Shown here: positions 1 to 6,278 of the stretch, in pieces
Numbering within the stretch: the stretch's first letter is position 1
Layout of the letters: every line of letters starts with the position of its first letter
Assembly (NCBI GenBank): GCA_003165615.1
Contig: PLWR01000140.1
Coordinates: forward strand, 1-9,267
Length of the DNA stretch: 9,267 bases
DNA from: Acidobacteriota bacterium
GTDB taxonomy: Bacteria > Acidobacteriota > Terriglobia > UBA7540
Reading direction: 5' to 3'
Position numbers and translations under genes: made by a program
The notes under the pieces: generated by a model
The model's input: only the letters and a program-made list of their open reading frames with translations
Database searches by the model: none
What the model was told of the DNA's origin: nothing

Positions 1-106
1 CGCGGGTGGCCGTCTTCCCGTGCCCCGATCCCATTCCCTGACCGACTCGTTTGGAGCGCTTGTTGGCCCCCGCCGGCGGTCGAAGTGTTCCGATGTGTGT
101 GGACAT
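1..106 (-). CDS. rplO: 50S ribosomal protein L15 (uL15), N-terminal part, cut by window edge
   Basis: L15 is a 23S rRNA-binding protein of the large subunit, added late in 50S assembly. Reading the minus strand from an ATG at 106 gives 35 codons that stay open to the window edge. They begin [16 protein letters not shown] and continue with a Lys/Arg-rich stretch and GSGHGKT. This matches the L15 N-terminus, where an LRP-x-GA-x-K start is followed by the glycine/lysine-rich GxGxGSGHGKT segment that threads into rRNA. The residue before GSGHGKT is Met ([11 protein letters not shown]), where I recall Pro as commoner. The start lies 11 bp after the rpmD stop, the expected place in the spc operon, and secY would normally follow beyond the window. 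The upstream ribosome binding site is weak. The gene is partial only because the window ends. Confidence 0.93.
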   Translation of the reverse strand, partial: MSTHIGTLRPPAGANKRSKRVGQGMGSGHGKTATR

Positions 107-117
107 ATGTCGTCAGC

Positions 118-495
118 CTATTCTTTGCTCGCCTGCGCGGACGCGCTTCCCTCCGGCGCAGACTCGATCTTTTGATCGGCGTTGGCGGATTCACCCGTCG
201 CTTCCGCCGTGGCCACCGGGGTGGATTCGGCGGGTGCAGCGGGCGCTGCCACCGGTACGTGAATCGTGTATTCCGGTATCGAAGCCCATGCCGGAGCCAC
301 CGGCTCAGGCACAATCTCCAGCAGGTGGGGTACCGCGGCAACGATTCCCCGAATCTGCGGGGTATCGGGGCGCACGACCGTGTGGTTCAGCTTGTTCAAA
401 CCCAAGCTCCGCACGATCGTCTTCTGGTGGTAGGTGAACCCGATCCCGCTCCTCACCCACTTAATCCAAATCATCTTGAGGGTCTTTTCCGCCAC
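118..495 (-). CDS. rpmD: 50S ribosomal protein L30 (uL30) with long acidic Ala/Pro-rich C-terminal tail
   Basis: L30 is a small 23S rRNA-binding protein of the large subunit. The core, about residues 5-62 of 125, is typical: WVRSGIG, then the VRSLGLNKLNHTV helix and the diagnostic DTPQIRG, ending near HLLEIV. Bacterial L30 is usually about 60 residues and stops here. This one continues for about 60 more, rich in Ala, Pro, Glu and Ser, with many acidic and few basic residues. The frame stays open up to a TAG at 118-120, only 11 bp before rplO, so the tail is not an obvious frameshift artefact. I chose the GTG at 495 (MAEKTLKM...) because a GAGG sits about 9 nt upstream. An in-frame TTG at 504 would add three residues, and an ATG at 474 would remove seven. 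The role of the tail is unknown. Confidence 0.9.
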   Translation of the reverse strand: MAEKTLKMIWIKWVRSGIGFTYHQKTIVRSLGLNKLNHTVVRPDTPQIRGIVAAVPHLLEIVPEPVAPAWASIPEYTIHVPVAAPAAPAESTPVATAEATGESANADQKIESAPEGSASAQASKE

Positions 496-509
496 AGTCC
501 TCAACCTCG

Positions 510-1007
510 CTAAATTTCTTCCGGACCTTTGCCACGCGTGTTGGCAACCTCTTGCAGGTCGCGCAACCGGAGCAGAGCGTCCATGGTCGCCTTCACCACA
601 TTGTGTGGATTCGTGGTACCCAGGGATTTGGTCAGCACGTTTTGAATTCCCGCCGCCTCCACCACTGCGCGTACCGCGCCCCCGGCGATCACTCCCGTTC
701 CAGGCGGCGCCGGCTTCAGCAACACTCTGCCTGCCCCGTAATGGCCGGTGACGGTATGGGGAATCGAACCGTGCGAAATGTTCACTTTATTCAGCGATTT
801 CTTCGCCGACTCGATCCCTTTGCGAATTGCCATGGGCACTTCGCGTGCCTTGCCGGAACCATAACCGACAATGCCGGCGCCGTCACCCACGACGACCAGC
901 GCCGCAAAACTCAGGTTCTTTCCGCCTTTGACAACCTTGGTGACGCGATTGATCGCGATCACCTGGTCTTTGAGCTGCAACGAGTTCGGGTCAATCCGAT
1001 TGGACAA
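510..1007 (-). CDS. rpsE: 30S ribosomal protein S5 (uS5), TTG start
   Basis: S5 sits at the mRNA entry side of the small subunit near helix 34, contributes to decoding accuracy and helicase activity, and is the classical site of spectinomycin resistance mutations. The 165-residue product has the dsRNA-binding-like N-domain: [17 protein letters not shown], including the spectinomycin loop, then [20 protein letters not shown] at about 41-60. The C-terminal fold includes [22 protein letters not shown] and the [13 protein letters not shown] segment. The start is inferred to be TTG at 1007: a strong GGGAGGAA lies about 6 nt upstream, the N-terminal length fits the family, and no ATG occurs in the N-terminal region. 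The gene lies 21 bp after rplR. The rpmD start follows its TAG within about 14 bp. Confidence 0.96.
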   Translation of the reverse strand: MSNRIDPNSLQLKDQVIAINRVTKVVKGGKNLSFAALVVVGDGAGIVGYGSGKAREVPMAIRKGIESAKKSLNKVNISHGSIPHTVTGHYGAGRVLLKPAPPGTGVIAGGAVRAVVEAAGIQNVLTKSLGTTNPHNVVKATMDALLRLRDLQEVANTRGKGPEEI

Positions 1008-1028
1008 ATCTTCCTCCCGCCCTATCCC

Positions 1029-1397
1029 CTAGAATTTCAGCCCCGCCGCGCGAGCAGCGTCGGCCAGTGCTTTGACGCGCCCGTGATAGGCATAGCCGCC
1101 CCGGTCAAATACCACGCCAGGAATTCCCGCAGCGATGGCGCGTTGGGCCAGAATCTGCCCCACGACCTTGGCAGCGGCAATGTTCCCGCCATTCTTGAGC
1201 GTCTTGCGCACTTCCTTGTCGCGCGTTGACGCTGCAATCAGGGTGTGACCGCTGGTGTCGTCTACTACCTGGGCGTAAAGATGATTGAGCGACCGAAAAA
1301 CATTTAAGCGTGGCGACTGGGCCCGTCCGCTCACCCGGGCGCGGATTCGCACGTGAATCCGGCGGCGCGCCACGTCTTTGGAAACCATCTGTAACAT
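1029..1397 (-). CDS. rplR: 50S ribosomal protein L18 (uL18)
   Basis: L18 binds 5S rRNA and, with L5, forms the 5S ribonucleoprotein that docks on the central protuberance of the 50S subunit. The 122-residue product is normal in length. It has the basic N-terminal arm (about 5-25, including [15 protein letters not shown]), the [19 protein letters not shown] strand region, and the conserved ending [21 protein letters not shown] followed by AGLKF. The ATG at 1397 is preferred because GGAG lies about 8 nt upstream. A second in-frame ATG, nine bases downstream (1388), would give [10 protein letters not shown] and cannot be excluded. The gap to the upstream rplF is 30 bp and to the downstream rpsE 21 bp. 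Nothing odd is seen in the protein. Confidence 0.96.
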   Translation of the reverse strand: MLQMVSKDVARRRIHVRIRARVSGRAQSPRLNVFRSLNHLYAQVVDDTSGHTLIAASTRDKEVRKTLKNGGNIAAAKVVGQILAQRAIAAGIPGVVFDRGGYAYHGRVKALADAARAAGLKF

Positions 1398-1427
1398 CAG
1401 AAACTCTCCGCTTTCCTAAGCCTTAAA

Positions 1428-1982
1428 CTAACCTGCCTTGCCTCCACCAGCAGCCGCCGCAGCCTTGCCGACCTTCTTCTTCAGGCGCTCGCTGGTGTAA
1501 CGGACACCTTTGTTCTTGTACGGATCGGGAGGCCGCAAGCTGCGAATCTTCGCGGACACATGCCCCACCAGTTGTTTGTCCGCACCGCTGACGATGAGGT
1601 GCGTTTGCTTCTCCACGGTGATGGCAACTCCGTCGGGAACCGGGAACTCGATAGGATGCGAATAACCCAGAGTGAAGGTCACCGACTTGCCCTTGGACTC
1701 GGCCCGATAGCCGATGCCCACGATGTCGAGGTGCTTTTGAAAGCCCTCGGCCACGCCATGAACGGCATTCGCGAGCAGGCTGCGGGCCAGTCCATGCAAT
1801 GCCGCCTGGTTGTCCGTATCACGCTTCAGGAGCAAATGGCCGTCCTGCTTTTCAAGCTGGACTCCATGAGGTAGAGGAATCCGTAAAGTTCCCTTGGGCC
1901 CCTTCACCGCCAGCGACGATCCCTCCGTCTGTACGGTGACTCCCTTAGGCAGAGCAATTATCTTTCGTCCTATTCTCGACAT
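1428..1982 (-). CDS. rplF: 50S ribosomal protein L6 (uL6)
   Basis: L6 lies near the L7/L12 stalk base and sarcin-ricin loop and helps form the translation-factor binding region. The 184-residue product has the duplicated L6 fold. The first half starts [15 protein letters not shown] and contains VKGPKGTL; the second has [20 protein letters not shown], followed by [15 protein letters not shown] and the signature [16 protein letters not shown] at about 147-162. The C-terminus ends in an Ala/Gly-rich tail (about 173-184), slightly longer than usual. The ATG at 1982 matches the family start. No canonical GGAGG is present, only a GTGAT about 6 nt upstream that could pair with the 3' end of 16S rRNA. 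A loose 101-bp spacer with 7-bp repeats separates it from rpsH. Confidence 0.96.
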   Translation of the reverse strand: MSRIGRKIIALPKGVTVQTEGSSLAVKGPKGTLRIPLPHGVQLEKQDGHLLLKRDTDNQAALHGLARSLLANAVHGVAEGFQKHLDIVGIGYRAESKGKSVTFTLGYSHPIEFPVPDGVAITVEKQTHLIVSGADKQLVGHVSAKIRSLRPPDPYKNKGVRYTSERLKKKVGKAAAAAGGGKAG

Positions 1983-2083
1983 AGTAGCATCACGTTCCGT
2001 CTGTCAGTTCGGGGGCTCGGAAATCGAACCGCCGGCTTTCTTTCCCCGCTTCGGACTCCGGACTTCGGACTCCGGACTTACCC
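1983..2083 (-). other. 101-bp rpsH-rplF intercistronic spacer
   Basis: This is the longest spacer in the window. Its part next to rpsH holds four 7-bp tandem units (annotated separately). The rest has no credible ORF, no T-tracted terminator hairpin, and no clear -35/-10 promoter that I can support. Just before rplF the only ribosome-binding-like element is GTGAT. Confidence 0.6.
2049..2076. repeat. Heptamer tandem repeat, two copies of a 14-bp unit
   Basis: On the plus strand the 14-mer CTTCGGACTCCGGA occurs twice back to back with no mismatch (2049-2062 and 2063-2076). Each 14-mer is two 7-mers, CTTCGGA and CTCCGGA, differing at one base, so the array is four 7-bp units in an A-B-A-B pattern. 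It begins 7 bp after the rpsH stop codon in the direction of transcription. It is non-coding and resembles the heptamer arrays in the rplD and rplC upstream spacers. Confidence 0.9.
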
Positions 2084-2485
2084 TTAGGACACGCTACAGA
2101 GCACTTCCCCACCCACGCCCGCCTTGCGGGCGGCCTTACCGGTCAGCACGCCACGCGGCGTCGTGAGGATACTCACTCCCAGTCCGCCCAGGATACGGGG
2201 AACGGATTGCGAGCCCACGTAGACGCGGCGGCCGGGCTTTGAGACTCGGTCGATGCTGGCGATGGCGTTGGTGCCATCGGTCGCATACTTCAGAAATACC
2301 TTCAAGACTTTCTTCTTGCCTTCGTCGCCCACCTTGAAGTTGCTGATGTAGCCTTCTTCCTTCAGGATGCGCGCCACCTCGACTTTGAGCTTCGAGGAAG
2401 GCATATCCACCCGCGGATGACGCGCTTGAATCCCATTACGGATTCGGGTGAGCATATCGGCGATGGGATCAGTGACGGCTGACAT
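2084..2485 (-). CDS. rpsH: 30S ribosomal protein S8 (uS8)
   Basis: S8 is a primary 16S rRNA-binding protein (helix 21) needed for assembly of the 30S platform. In E. coli it also represses the spc operon by binding its mRNA. The 133-residue product is normal in length, with the N-terminal [13 protein letters not shown] motif at about 6-18, the [19 protein letters not shown] segment, KPGRRVYV, and the C-terminal rRNA-binding signature including [20 protein letters not shown] and GGEVLCSVS. The ATG at 2485 is preceded by GGGAG about 4 nt upstream. A 7-bp stem hairpin lies in the 42-bp spacer between rpsN and this gene. Whether S8 autoregulates here cannot be told from the sequence; I found no convincing copy of its rRNA site. 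Confidence 0.97.
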   Translation of the reverse strand: MSAVTDPIADMLTRIRNGIQARHPRVDMPSSKLKVEVARILKEEGYISNFKVGDEGKKKVLKVFLKYATDGTNAIASIDRVSKPGRRVYVGSQSVPRILGGLGVSILTTPRGVLTGKAARKAGVGGEVLCSVS

Positions 2486-2507
2486 AATTCTCCCGATTCT
2501 TGCGTTG

Positions 2508-2526
2508 GCTGAGCTTCTCGCTCAGC
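2508..2526 (-). other. Hairpin between rpsN and rpsH
   Basis: A perfect inverted repeat, GCTGAGC, five unpaired bases, then GCTCAGC, lies directly after the rpsN stop codon and upstream of the rpsH ribosome binding site. In the mRNA it would form a 7-bp stem with a GAGAA loop. No U-run follows, so it is not an intrinsic terminator. It may protect mRNA ends or modulate rpsH translation; that is inference. Confidence 0.6.
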
Positions 2527-2527
2527 G

Positions 2528-2713
2528 TTACCAGCTTGATTTAGTGACGCCGGGGATATCCCCGCGCAGCGCCAACTCCCGAAAATGGAGACGGCACATA
2601 TCGAACTTTCCGAGGTAACCGCGGGGCCGCCCGCAAATCCGACAGCGATTCCGATGCCGAATCTTGAACTTCGGCTTCTTGCGCAATTTGGCCATCATGG
2701 AAGTGCGTGCCAC
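2528..2713 (-). CDS. rpsN: 30S ribosomal protein S14 type Z (uS14), variant zinc site
   Basis: S14 binds 16S rRNA in the 30S head. Short forms of about 61 residues carry a zinc ribbon. This 61-residue product is the short type, with [14 protein letters not shown] (about 21-34), then the second metal pair, and the conserved end PGVTKSSW. The visible ligands are Cys24, Cys27, Cys40 and, where the family normally has a fourth Cys, His43 (MCRLHFREL). The codon is CAT, two changes away from either Cys codon, so a simple sequencing error is less likely. Zinc binding could persist as C3H. The start is GTG at 2713, giving MARTSMMAK; a G-rich stretch overlapping the rplE stop lies about 6 nt upstream. 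Only 3 bp separate it from rplE, suggesting translational coupling. Confidence 0.96.
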   Translation of the reverse strand: MARTSMMAKLRKKPKFKIRHRNRCRICGRPRGYLGKFDMCRLHFRELALRGDIPGVTKSSW

Positions 2714-2716
2714 GTT

Positions 2717-3316
2717 TTACCCCCCTGCCTTTTCGCTGGTCTGTGCCGGCGCCGCGGCCTGACGGCGTTGCGCTTCCCCTCGGAAGGGCATCCCCATGTG
2801 CCGCAGTAGCGCCAGGGCCTCAGCATCGGTTCTGGCATCGGTTACGATCGTAATATTCATGCCCTTGGTCTTATCAACCTTGGCGTAATCAATTTCCGGA
2901 AAGACCAACTGATCTCGCAATCCCAGCGTGTAGTTCCCCCGGCCGTCGAAGGCGCGCGTGGAGACGCCGCGAAAATCGCGTACGCGCGGCATGGCGACGT
3001 TGGTCAGCCGGTCGAAGAATTCGTACATGCGGTCGCCCCGCAAGGTCACCATCGCCCCGATGGGCATGTTCTTCCGCAGCTTGAAATTGGCGATCGACTT
3101 CCGCGCCCGCGTAATCACCGGCTTTTGTCCGGTAATCTGCCCCAGTTCATGGGCGGCCGAATCGAGCAACTTGGCGTTCTGGATGGCTTCCCCCAGGCCC
3201 ATGTTGACAATGATCTTCCGCAAGCGCGGAACGGCGTTCGCGTTGGCGTAGCTGAATTCCTTCACCAAGGTCGGCACGACTTCCTTTTGGTATCTCTCTT
3301 TCAGTCTCGGAACCAT
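2717..3316 (-). CDS. rplE: 50S ribosomal protein L5 (uL5) with short C-terminal tail
   Basis: L5 binds 5S rRNA with L18, forms part of the central protuberance and contacts P-site tRNA and S13 across the subunit bridge. The product of 199 residues shows the family order: [18 protein letters not shown] at the N-terminus, [15 protein letters not shown] (about 30-44), [20 protein letters not shown] (62-81), the [10 protein letters not shown] loop, [18 protein letters not shown] and the C-terminal [19 protein letters not shown]. Typical L5 is about 180 residues; here about 19 extra residues (181-199, rich in Gln, Ala and Pro) follow GMPFRG. The ATG at 3316 has GGGAGGAA about 11 nt upstream. It is 23 bp after rplX and 3 bp before rpsN. 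Confidence 0.97.
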   Translation of the reverse strand: MVPRLKERYQKEVVPTLVKEFSYANANAVPRLRKIIVNMGLGEAIQNAKLLDSAAHELGQITGQKPVITRARKSIANFKLRKNMPIGAMVTLRGDRMYEFFDRLTNVAMPRVRDFRGVSTRAFDGRGNYTLGLRDQLVFPEIDYAKVDKTKGMNITIVTDARTDAEALALLRHMGMPFRGEAQRRQAAAPAQTSEKAGG

Positions 3317-3339
3317 GTTACTTTCGTTCCTCCCGGCCT

Positions 3340-3669
3340 CTACTTATCCAGAGATTTTTCGCACTTGGCGCAGATGCGCACTTTCTTGCCTTCCGCCATC
3401 TGGCGGTGCTGGATCCGGGTGGGCCCGCATTCACTGCAAACCAGCGCCACGTTGGAAACGTGGATGGGGCCTTCCTTCTCCAGAATTCCGCCGCGAATCT
3501 GTTTGGCGGGGTTGGGCCGCACGTGGCGTTTTACCATATTCACGTGCTCGACGTAGATCCTCGATTTGGCGGGCTCGACTTCCAGGACCCTTCCTCGTGT
3601 CGGTTGCCCGGAAGGCCCCCGGCTTCGCCCCGCCATCACTTGCACGATGTCGTTCTTACGGATATCCAT
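3340..3669 (-). CDS. rplX: 50S ribosomal protein L24 (uL24), zinc-ribbon form
   Basis: L24 starts 50S assembly by binding the 5' end of 23S rRNA and later lies near the exit tunnel opening. The 109-residue product begins [18 protein letters not shown], the KOW motif, and continues with [24 protein letters not shown] and [17 protein letters not shown]. The KOW loop carries a few extra residues (about 19-24, PSGQPT) compared with the common AGxxKGxxGxVL pattern. The C-terminus has two CxxC pairs (Cys78/Cys81 and Cys100/Cys103) with GKKVRIC before the second, as in the zinc-binding subset of bacterial L24. The ATG at 3669 has AAGGGG overlapping the rplN stop, about 7-8 nt upstream. It lies 11 bp after rplN. 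Confidence 0.96.
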   Translation of the reverse strand: MDIRKNDIVQVMAGRSRGPSGQPTRGRVLEVEPAKSRIYVEHVNMVKRHVRPNPAKQIRGGILEKEGPIHVSNVALVCSECGPTRIQHRQMAEGKKVRICAKCEKSLDK

Positions 3670-3680
3670 TGAAAATCCCC

Positions 3681-4049
3681 TTACAGAACCTCGGGCGCCA
3701 AAGAAACAATCTTCAGGAATTTCTTCTCGCGCAGTTCGCGGGCCACCGGCCCGAAGACGCGTGTCCCCACCGGCTCGTTGGCGTCAGTGATCAGCACCGC
3801 GGCATTCTCATCGAAGCGGATATAGCTGCCATCGCGCCGCCGCTGTTCCTTCCGCATCCGGACGATCACGCATTTCACAACCTTGCCCTTGGGAATGGCG
3901 CTGTCAGGCGCCGCCTCTTTGACCGCGGCGGTAATGATGTCGCCCAGGCCCGCCTGTAACCCCACATCGCCGCCCAGGGGCAGGATGCAGGAAAGCTTGC
4001 GGGCTCCAGAATTGTCCGCCACCTGGAGAATCGTCCGCATCCCGATCAT
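3681..4049 (-). CDS. rplN: 50S ribosomal protein L14 (uL14)
   Basis: L14 sits on the intersubunit face of the 50S, forms bridges to 16S rRNA and is the docking site of silencing factor RsfS. The product of 122 residues has the family length and sequence: [59 protein letters not shown], then FDENAAVLI and the ending [17 protein letters not shown] plus [10 protein letters not shown]. The frame is open a further 41 codons upstream, but that extension is only the antisense-free overlap with rpsQ and is not L14-like. The real start is ATG at 4049, overlapping the rpsQ TGA as ATGA. A strong GGAGGTG lies about 6 nt upstream, inside the end of rpsQ. This overlap joins the S10 and spc parts of the cluster. 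Confidence 0.97.
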   Translation of the reverse strand: MIGMRTILQVADNSGARKLSCILPLGGDVGLQAGLGDIITAAVKEAAPDSAIPKGKVVKCVIVRMRKEQRRRDGSYIRFDENAAVLITDANEPVGTRVFGPVARELREKKFLKIVSLAPEVL

Positions 4050-4363
4050 ACTTGCACCTCCGGTACGGGTGCGACCAGCGTCGCCTTGGCAATGATCTCC
4101 ACCACCCGCCATCGCTTGCGGCTGCTCATGGGGCGCGTTTCCTCGATTCTTACCGTATCGCCCACTTTGCACTCATTCTTTTCATCGTGGGCCATAAAGT
4201 TCTTCGACCGCCGCACGACGCGTTTGTAAAGAGGGTGGGTGCCTTGCCGCTCCACGGTAATCACCACCGTCTTTTGCATCTTCGTGCTGGTGACCACCCC
4301 GACTTTTTCCTGCCGCTTTCCCTGGCTGGCGCTCTGCGCCTGTCCGACCGCTATTTCCGTCAC
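4046..4363 (-). CDS. rpsQ: 30S ribosomal protein S17 (uS17), N-terminal extension
   Basis: S17 is a primary 16S rRNA-binding protein of the 30S body with an OB fold. The core begins near residue 18 ([20 protein letters not shown]), followed by [25 protein letters not shown] (about 38-61), [21 protein letters not shown], and VVEIIAKA. Total length is 105, against roughly 85 for many bacteria; the excess is a Gln/Ser-rich N-terminal segment of about 15 residues and a short C-terminal piece. The start is GTG at 4363, within a GTGA overlap with the rpmC stop. An AGGTG lies about 5 nt upstream, which supports coupled translation. Its own TGA overlaps the rplN ATG. Confidence 0.96.
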   Translation of the reverse strand: MTEIAVGQAQSASQGKRQEKVGVVTSTKMQKTVVITVERQGTHPLYKRVVRRSKNFMAHDEKNECKVGDTVRIEETRPMSSRKRWRVVEIIAKATLVAPVPEVQV

Positions 4364-4608
4364 CTTGCACCTGCTTCGGTTTTGGCGGCGCCAATCTGGC
4401 GCTCACGCCTCAATGTTTTAACTTTTGCGATTCCTTTGCGCAGCTCCCGGACGGCGGTGACATGCTCCGATTGGCCACCCGCCATCTGAAACTTCAGCCG
4501 GAAGAGTTGGTCGGAAAACTCGCGTTCGCGAGTTTTCAGCTCGGCATCGGTCCACTCCCGCATTTTCTCTGCGGGCCACTTCCATCGCTTGTCCTTTTCC
4601 AGCTTCAT
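4360..4608 (-). CDS. rpmC: 50S ribosomal protein L29 (uL29)
   Basis: L29 is a small two-helix protein at the peptide tunnel exit next to L23, part of the docking area for trigger factor and SRP. The core from about residue 16 is recognisable: [26 protein letters not shown], then [22 protein letters not shown]. The full frame is 82 residues, versus about 65 usually; the excess is a basic, Trp-containing N-terminal stretch ([15 protein letters not shown]) and a short tail. I kept the ATG at 4608 because GGAG elements lie just upstream and it is 20 bp after the rplP stop. An internal ATG at 4563 would give a standard-length L29. The end overlaps rpsQ by 4 bp. Confidence 0.92.
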   Translation of the reverse strand: MKLEKDKRWKWPAEKMREWTDAELKTREREFSDQLFRLKFQMAGGQSEHVTAVRELRKGIAKVKTLRRERQIGAAKTEAGAR

Positions 4609-4628
4609 GAGCTCCGCTCCACGACCGG

Positions 4629-5045
4629 TTAAACTGACTCCGCGCGCGTTACGAACTTGGTAGGCAGGGGCAGCTTGTGGCTGGCCAGCCGCATCGCCTC
4701 GCGCGCTTCCGTTTCCGGCACGCCTTCAATTTCAAACAGCATCCGTCCCGGTTTCACCACCGCCACCCAGAACTCCGGCGCACCCTTGCCTTTTCCCATA
4801 CGGGTTTCAGCGGGTTTCTTGGTCACCGGCTTATCAGGAAAAATTCGAATCCAAAGCTTACCACCGCGCTTGATGAAACGCATGATGGCGACGCGGCTGG
4901 CTTCTATCTGCCGGTCGGAAATCCAGCCTGCCTCCAGGACTTTCAACCCATAGTCCCCGAAAGACATGTCGGACCCGCGCCAGGCCTTGCCGCACATACG
5001 TCCGCGCTGTTGCTTGCGAAATTTAACTTTGCTCGGCATTAACAT
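4629..5045 (-). CDS. rplP: 50S ribosomal protein L16 (uL16)
   Basis: L16 lies between the peptidyl transferase centre and the central protuberance and helps position A-site tRNA. The 138-residue product is of normal length, beginning [19 protein letters not shown]. It has [23 protein letters not shown] (29-51), [20 protein letters not shown] (56-75), the conserved [20 protein letters not shown] (81-100) and LFEIEGV. Arg82 before MGKGKG corresponds to the arginine hydroxylated by YcfD/RoxA in E. coli; whether it is modified here is unknown. The ATG at 5045 matches the family start; an ATG two codons later is possible. The ribosome binding site is weak (GAGA or AGGA). A 57-bp spacer follows rpsC. 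Confidence 0.97.
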   Translation of the reverse strand: MLMPSKVKFRKQQRGRMCGKAWRGSDMSFGDYGLKVLEAGWISDRQIEASRVAIMRFIKRGGKLWIRIFPDKPVTKKPAETRMGKGKGAPEFWVAVVKPGRMLFEIEGVPETEAREAMRLASHKLPLPTKFVTRAESV

Positions 5046-5102
5046 GAGTTCATTCTCAGTTCCTAATATTCAGCTCGCAGTTGGCGCGTCCAGACTTCTT
5101 GC

Positions 5103-5828
5103 TTACTCGACTGGAGTGGCAACTGGAGGCTTCTCTTGCGTCACGGGGGCGGCGGCCACGGGTTCTGCGGCGGCCTTTTTTTCCACCCGGCGATTTTTTT
5201 GTTCCAGAATTTCACCGTTGTAAATCCAGCACTTCACGCCGATCACGCCGTAGGTTGTGCGGGCTTCGGCCTGCCCGTAATCGATATCCGCCCGCAAGGT
5301 GTGCAGGGGCAGACGGCCTTGCAAATACCACTCCGACCGCGCAATTTCCGCACCGTTCAAACGGCCGCCGCAACGGACCTTGATTCCTTTGCAGCCGAAT
5401 CGCAGCGCCGAATCCACCGATTTGCGCATGGCACGCCGAAAGGCAACACGCTTTTCGAGTTGGAGGCAAATCGCTTCCGCCACCAGTTGGGCATTCAATT
5501 CCGGGCGGTGAACTTCCTGAATGTTGATGGGCAGCACTTCCCGTCCCGTGCGCTTCTGAATCTCCTGCCGGAGGCGGTCAATTTCCGCACCCTTGCGGCC
5601 GATGATAATGCCCGGCCGCGCGGTGAAAATAGTTATCTTAAGCTTGTTGCCGGGGCGCTCGACTTCAATGGACGCCACACCGGCCGCGCGCAGCTGGTCT
5701 TTAAGCCGCTTCTTGAGCTTCAGATCTTCGTGGAGCAGGTCGGCGTAATCCTTCTTGGCAAACCAACGCGACTTCCACGTTTTGTTGTATCCCAGGCGGA
5801 ACCCGTAAGGATGAACTTTCTGACCCAC
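5103..5828 (-). CDS. rpsC: 30S ribosomal protein S3 (uS3), with C-terminal tail
   Basis: S3 lies at the mRNA entry channel of the 30S head and, with S4 and S5, unwinds mRNA. The 241-residue product starts [21 protein letters not shown], then a KH domain with [17 protein letters not shown] (GRKG at 77-80), and the C-terminal S3 domain with [51 protein letters not shown] and GVIGVKCWI. After about residue 207 comes a charged then Ala/Pro/Val-rich tail. The start is GTG at 5828, with GGAGG about 7 nt upstream. The tail codons contain two A7 runs forming zero-frame A AAA AAT and A AAA AAG heptamers (5193-5199 and 5175-5181). The 72-bp spacer from rplV has no recognised element. Confidence 0.97.
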   Translation of the reverse strand: MGQKVHPYGFRLGYNKTWKSRWFAKKDYADLLHEDLKLKKRLKDQLRAAGVASIEVERPGNKLKITIFTARPGIIIGRKGAEIDRLRQEIQKRTGREVLPINIQEVHRPELNAQLVAEAICLQLEKRVAFRRAMRKSVDSALRFGCKGIKVRCGGRLNGAEIARSEWYLQGRLPLHTLRADIDYGQAEARTTYGVIGVKCWIYNGEILEQKNRRVEKKAAAEPVAAAPVTQEKPPVATPVE

Positions 5829-5900
5829 CCTATGCCTCCTTCATTTCGCCGGCGGCGCTATGCCCTGCCCCTGTGGCGAACCGTTCACACAACCCGCAGT

Positions 5901-6242
5901 TTATTCTCCCGGCGTTCCCACCACCACGGTGATCGAGCTGGTGCGCCGCTGGTAACGATAGGCGCGACCCATGGGAGCCGGACGGACGCGCTTTTGCCTT
6001 GGACCCTCGTTGACGAAAGCCCTGGAAACCACCAAGTCATCAACGTCCAGATTTTCTGCCTTCTGCTCGGCATTGGCAACGGCCGAGCGCAGAATCTTTT
6101 CCAGGTCATGCGTGACACGCTTCTTGGTAAAGTTCAGAATAGTCAGTGCCTCGCTGACGCTCTTGCCGCGGATCTGGTCGACGACCAACCGAGCCTTCTG
6201 CGGCGAAATTCGCATGTATTTGTAAGTCGCGCTAGCTTCCAT
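5901..6242 (-). CDS. rplV: 50S ribosomal protein L22 (uL22)
   Basis: L22 contacts all 23S rRNA domains and its long beta-hairpin lines the exit tunnel near the macrolide site. The 113-residue product is typical: ATYKYMRISPQKARLVVDQIRG (about 5-26), AL TILNFTKKRVTHDLEKIL, SAVANAEQK, LVVSRAFVNEGPRQKRVRP, then the hairpin with APMGRAYRYQRRTSSITVVV. No insertion or deletion of the kind known from macrolide-resistant hairpins is obvious. The ATG at 6242 has AGGTGA about 4 nt upstream. A stable hairpin occupies the 36-bp spacer between rpsS and this gene. Confidence 0.97.
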   Translation of the reverse strand: MEASATYKYMRISPQKARLVVDQIRGKSVSEALTILNFTKKRVTHDLEKILRSAVANAEQKAENLDVDDLVVSRAFVNEGPRQKRVRPAPMGRAYRYQRRTSSITVVVGTPGE

Positions 6243-6255
6243 CGATTCACCTGGA

Positions 6256-6277
6256 TTTCGGGGTCAAAGACCCGAAA
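6256..6277 (-). other. Hairpin between rpsS and rplV
   Basis: Directly after the rpsS stop the mRNA would read UUUCGGGUC, a UUU loop, then GACCC-C-GAAA. That gives nine base pairs with one bulged base and a three-base loop. The rplV ribosome binding site AGGTGA follows after a few bases. The U-run is on the 5' side of the stem and none follows it, so it is not a normal terminator for this operon. A role in mRNA stability or rplV translation is possible but unproven. Confidence 0.65.
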
Positions 6278-6278
6278 A

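Noticed and set aside
552..1229. A 225-codon plus-strand frame opposite rpsE and rplR
   Set aside because: It has the same codon-aligned antisense cause, and both minus-strand genes are certain.
2508..2526. Hairpin considered as an intrinsic terminator after rpsN
   Set aside because: No U-run follows the stem in the transcript and essential genes continue downstream at once.
4050..4172. Upstream 41-codon extension of the rplN frame
   Set aside because: It lies within rpsQ, is not L14-like, and the ATG at 4049 has a strong ribosome binding site and gives the exact family length.
5829..5900. Inverted TTCGCC/GGCGAA in the rplV-rpsC spacer as a regulatory stem
   Set aside because: The stem is only six pairs with a loop of over 20 bases in GC-rich sequence; chance is likely. 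No other element is seen in this 72-bp spacer.
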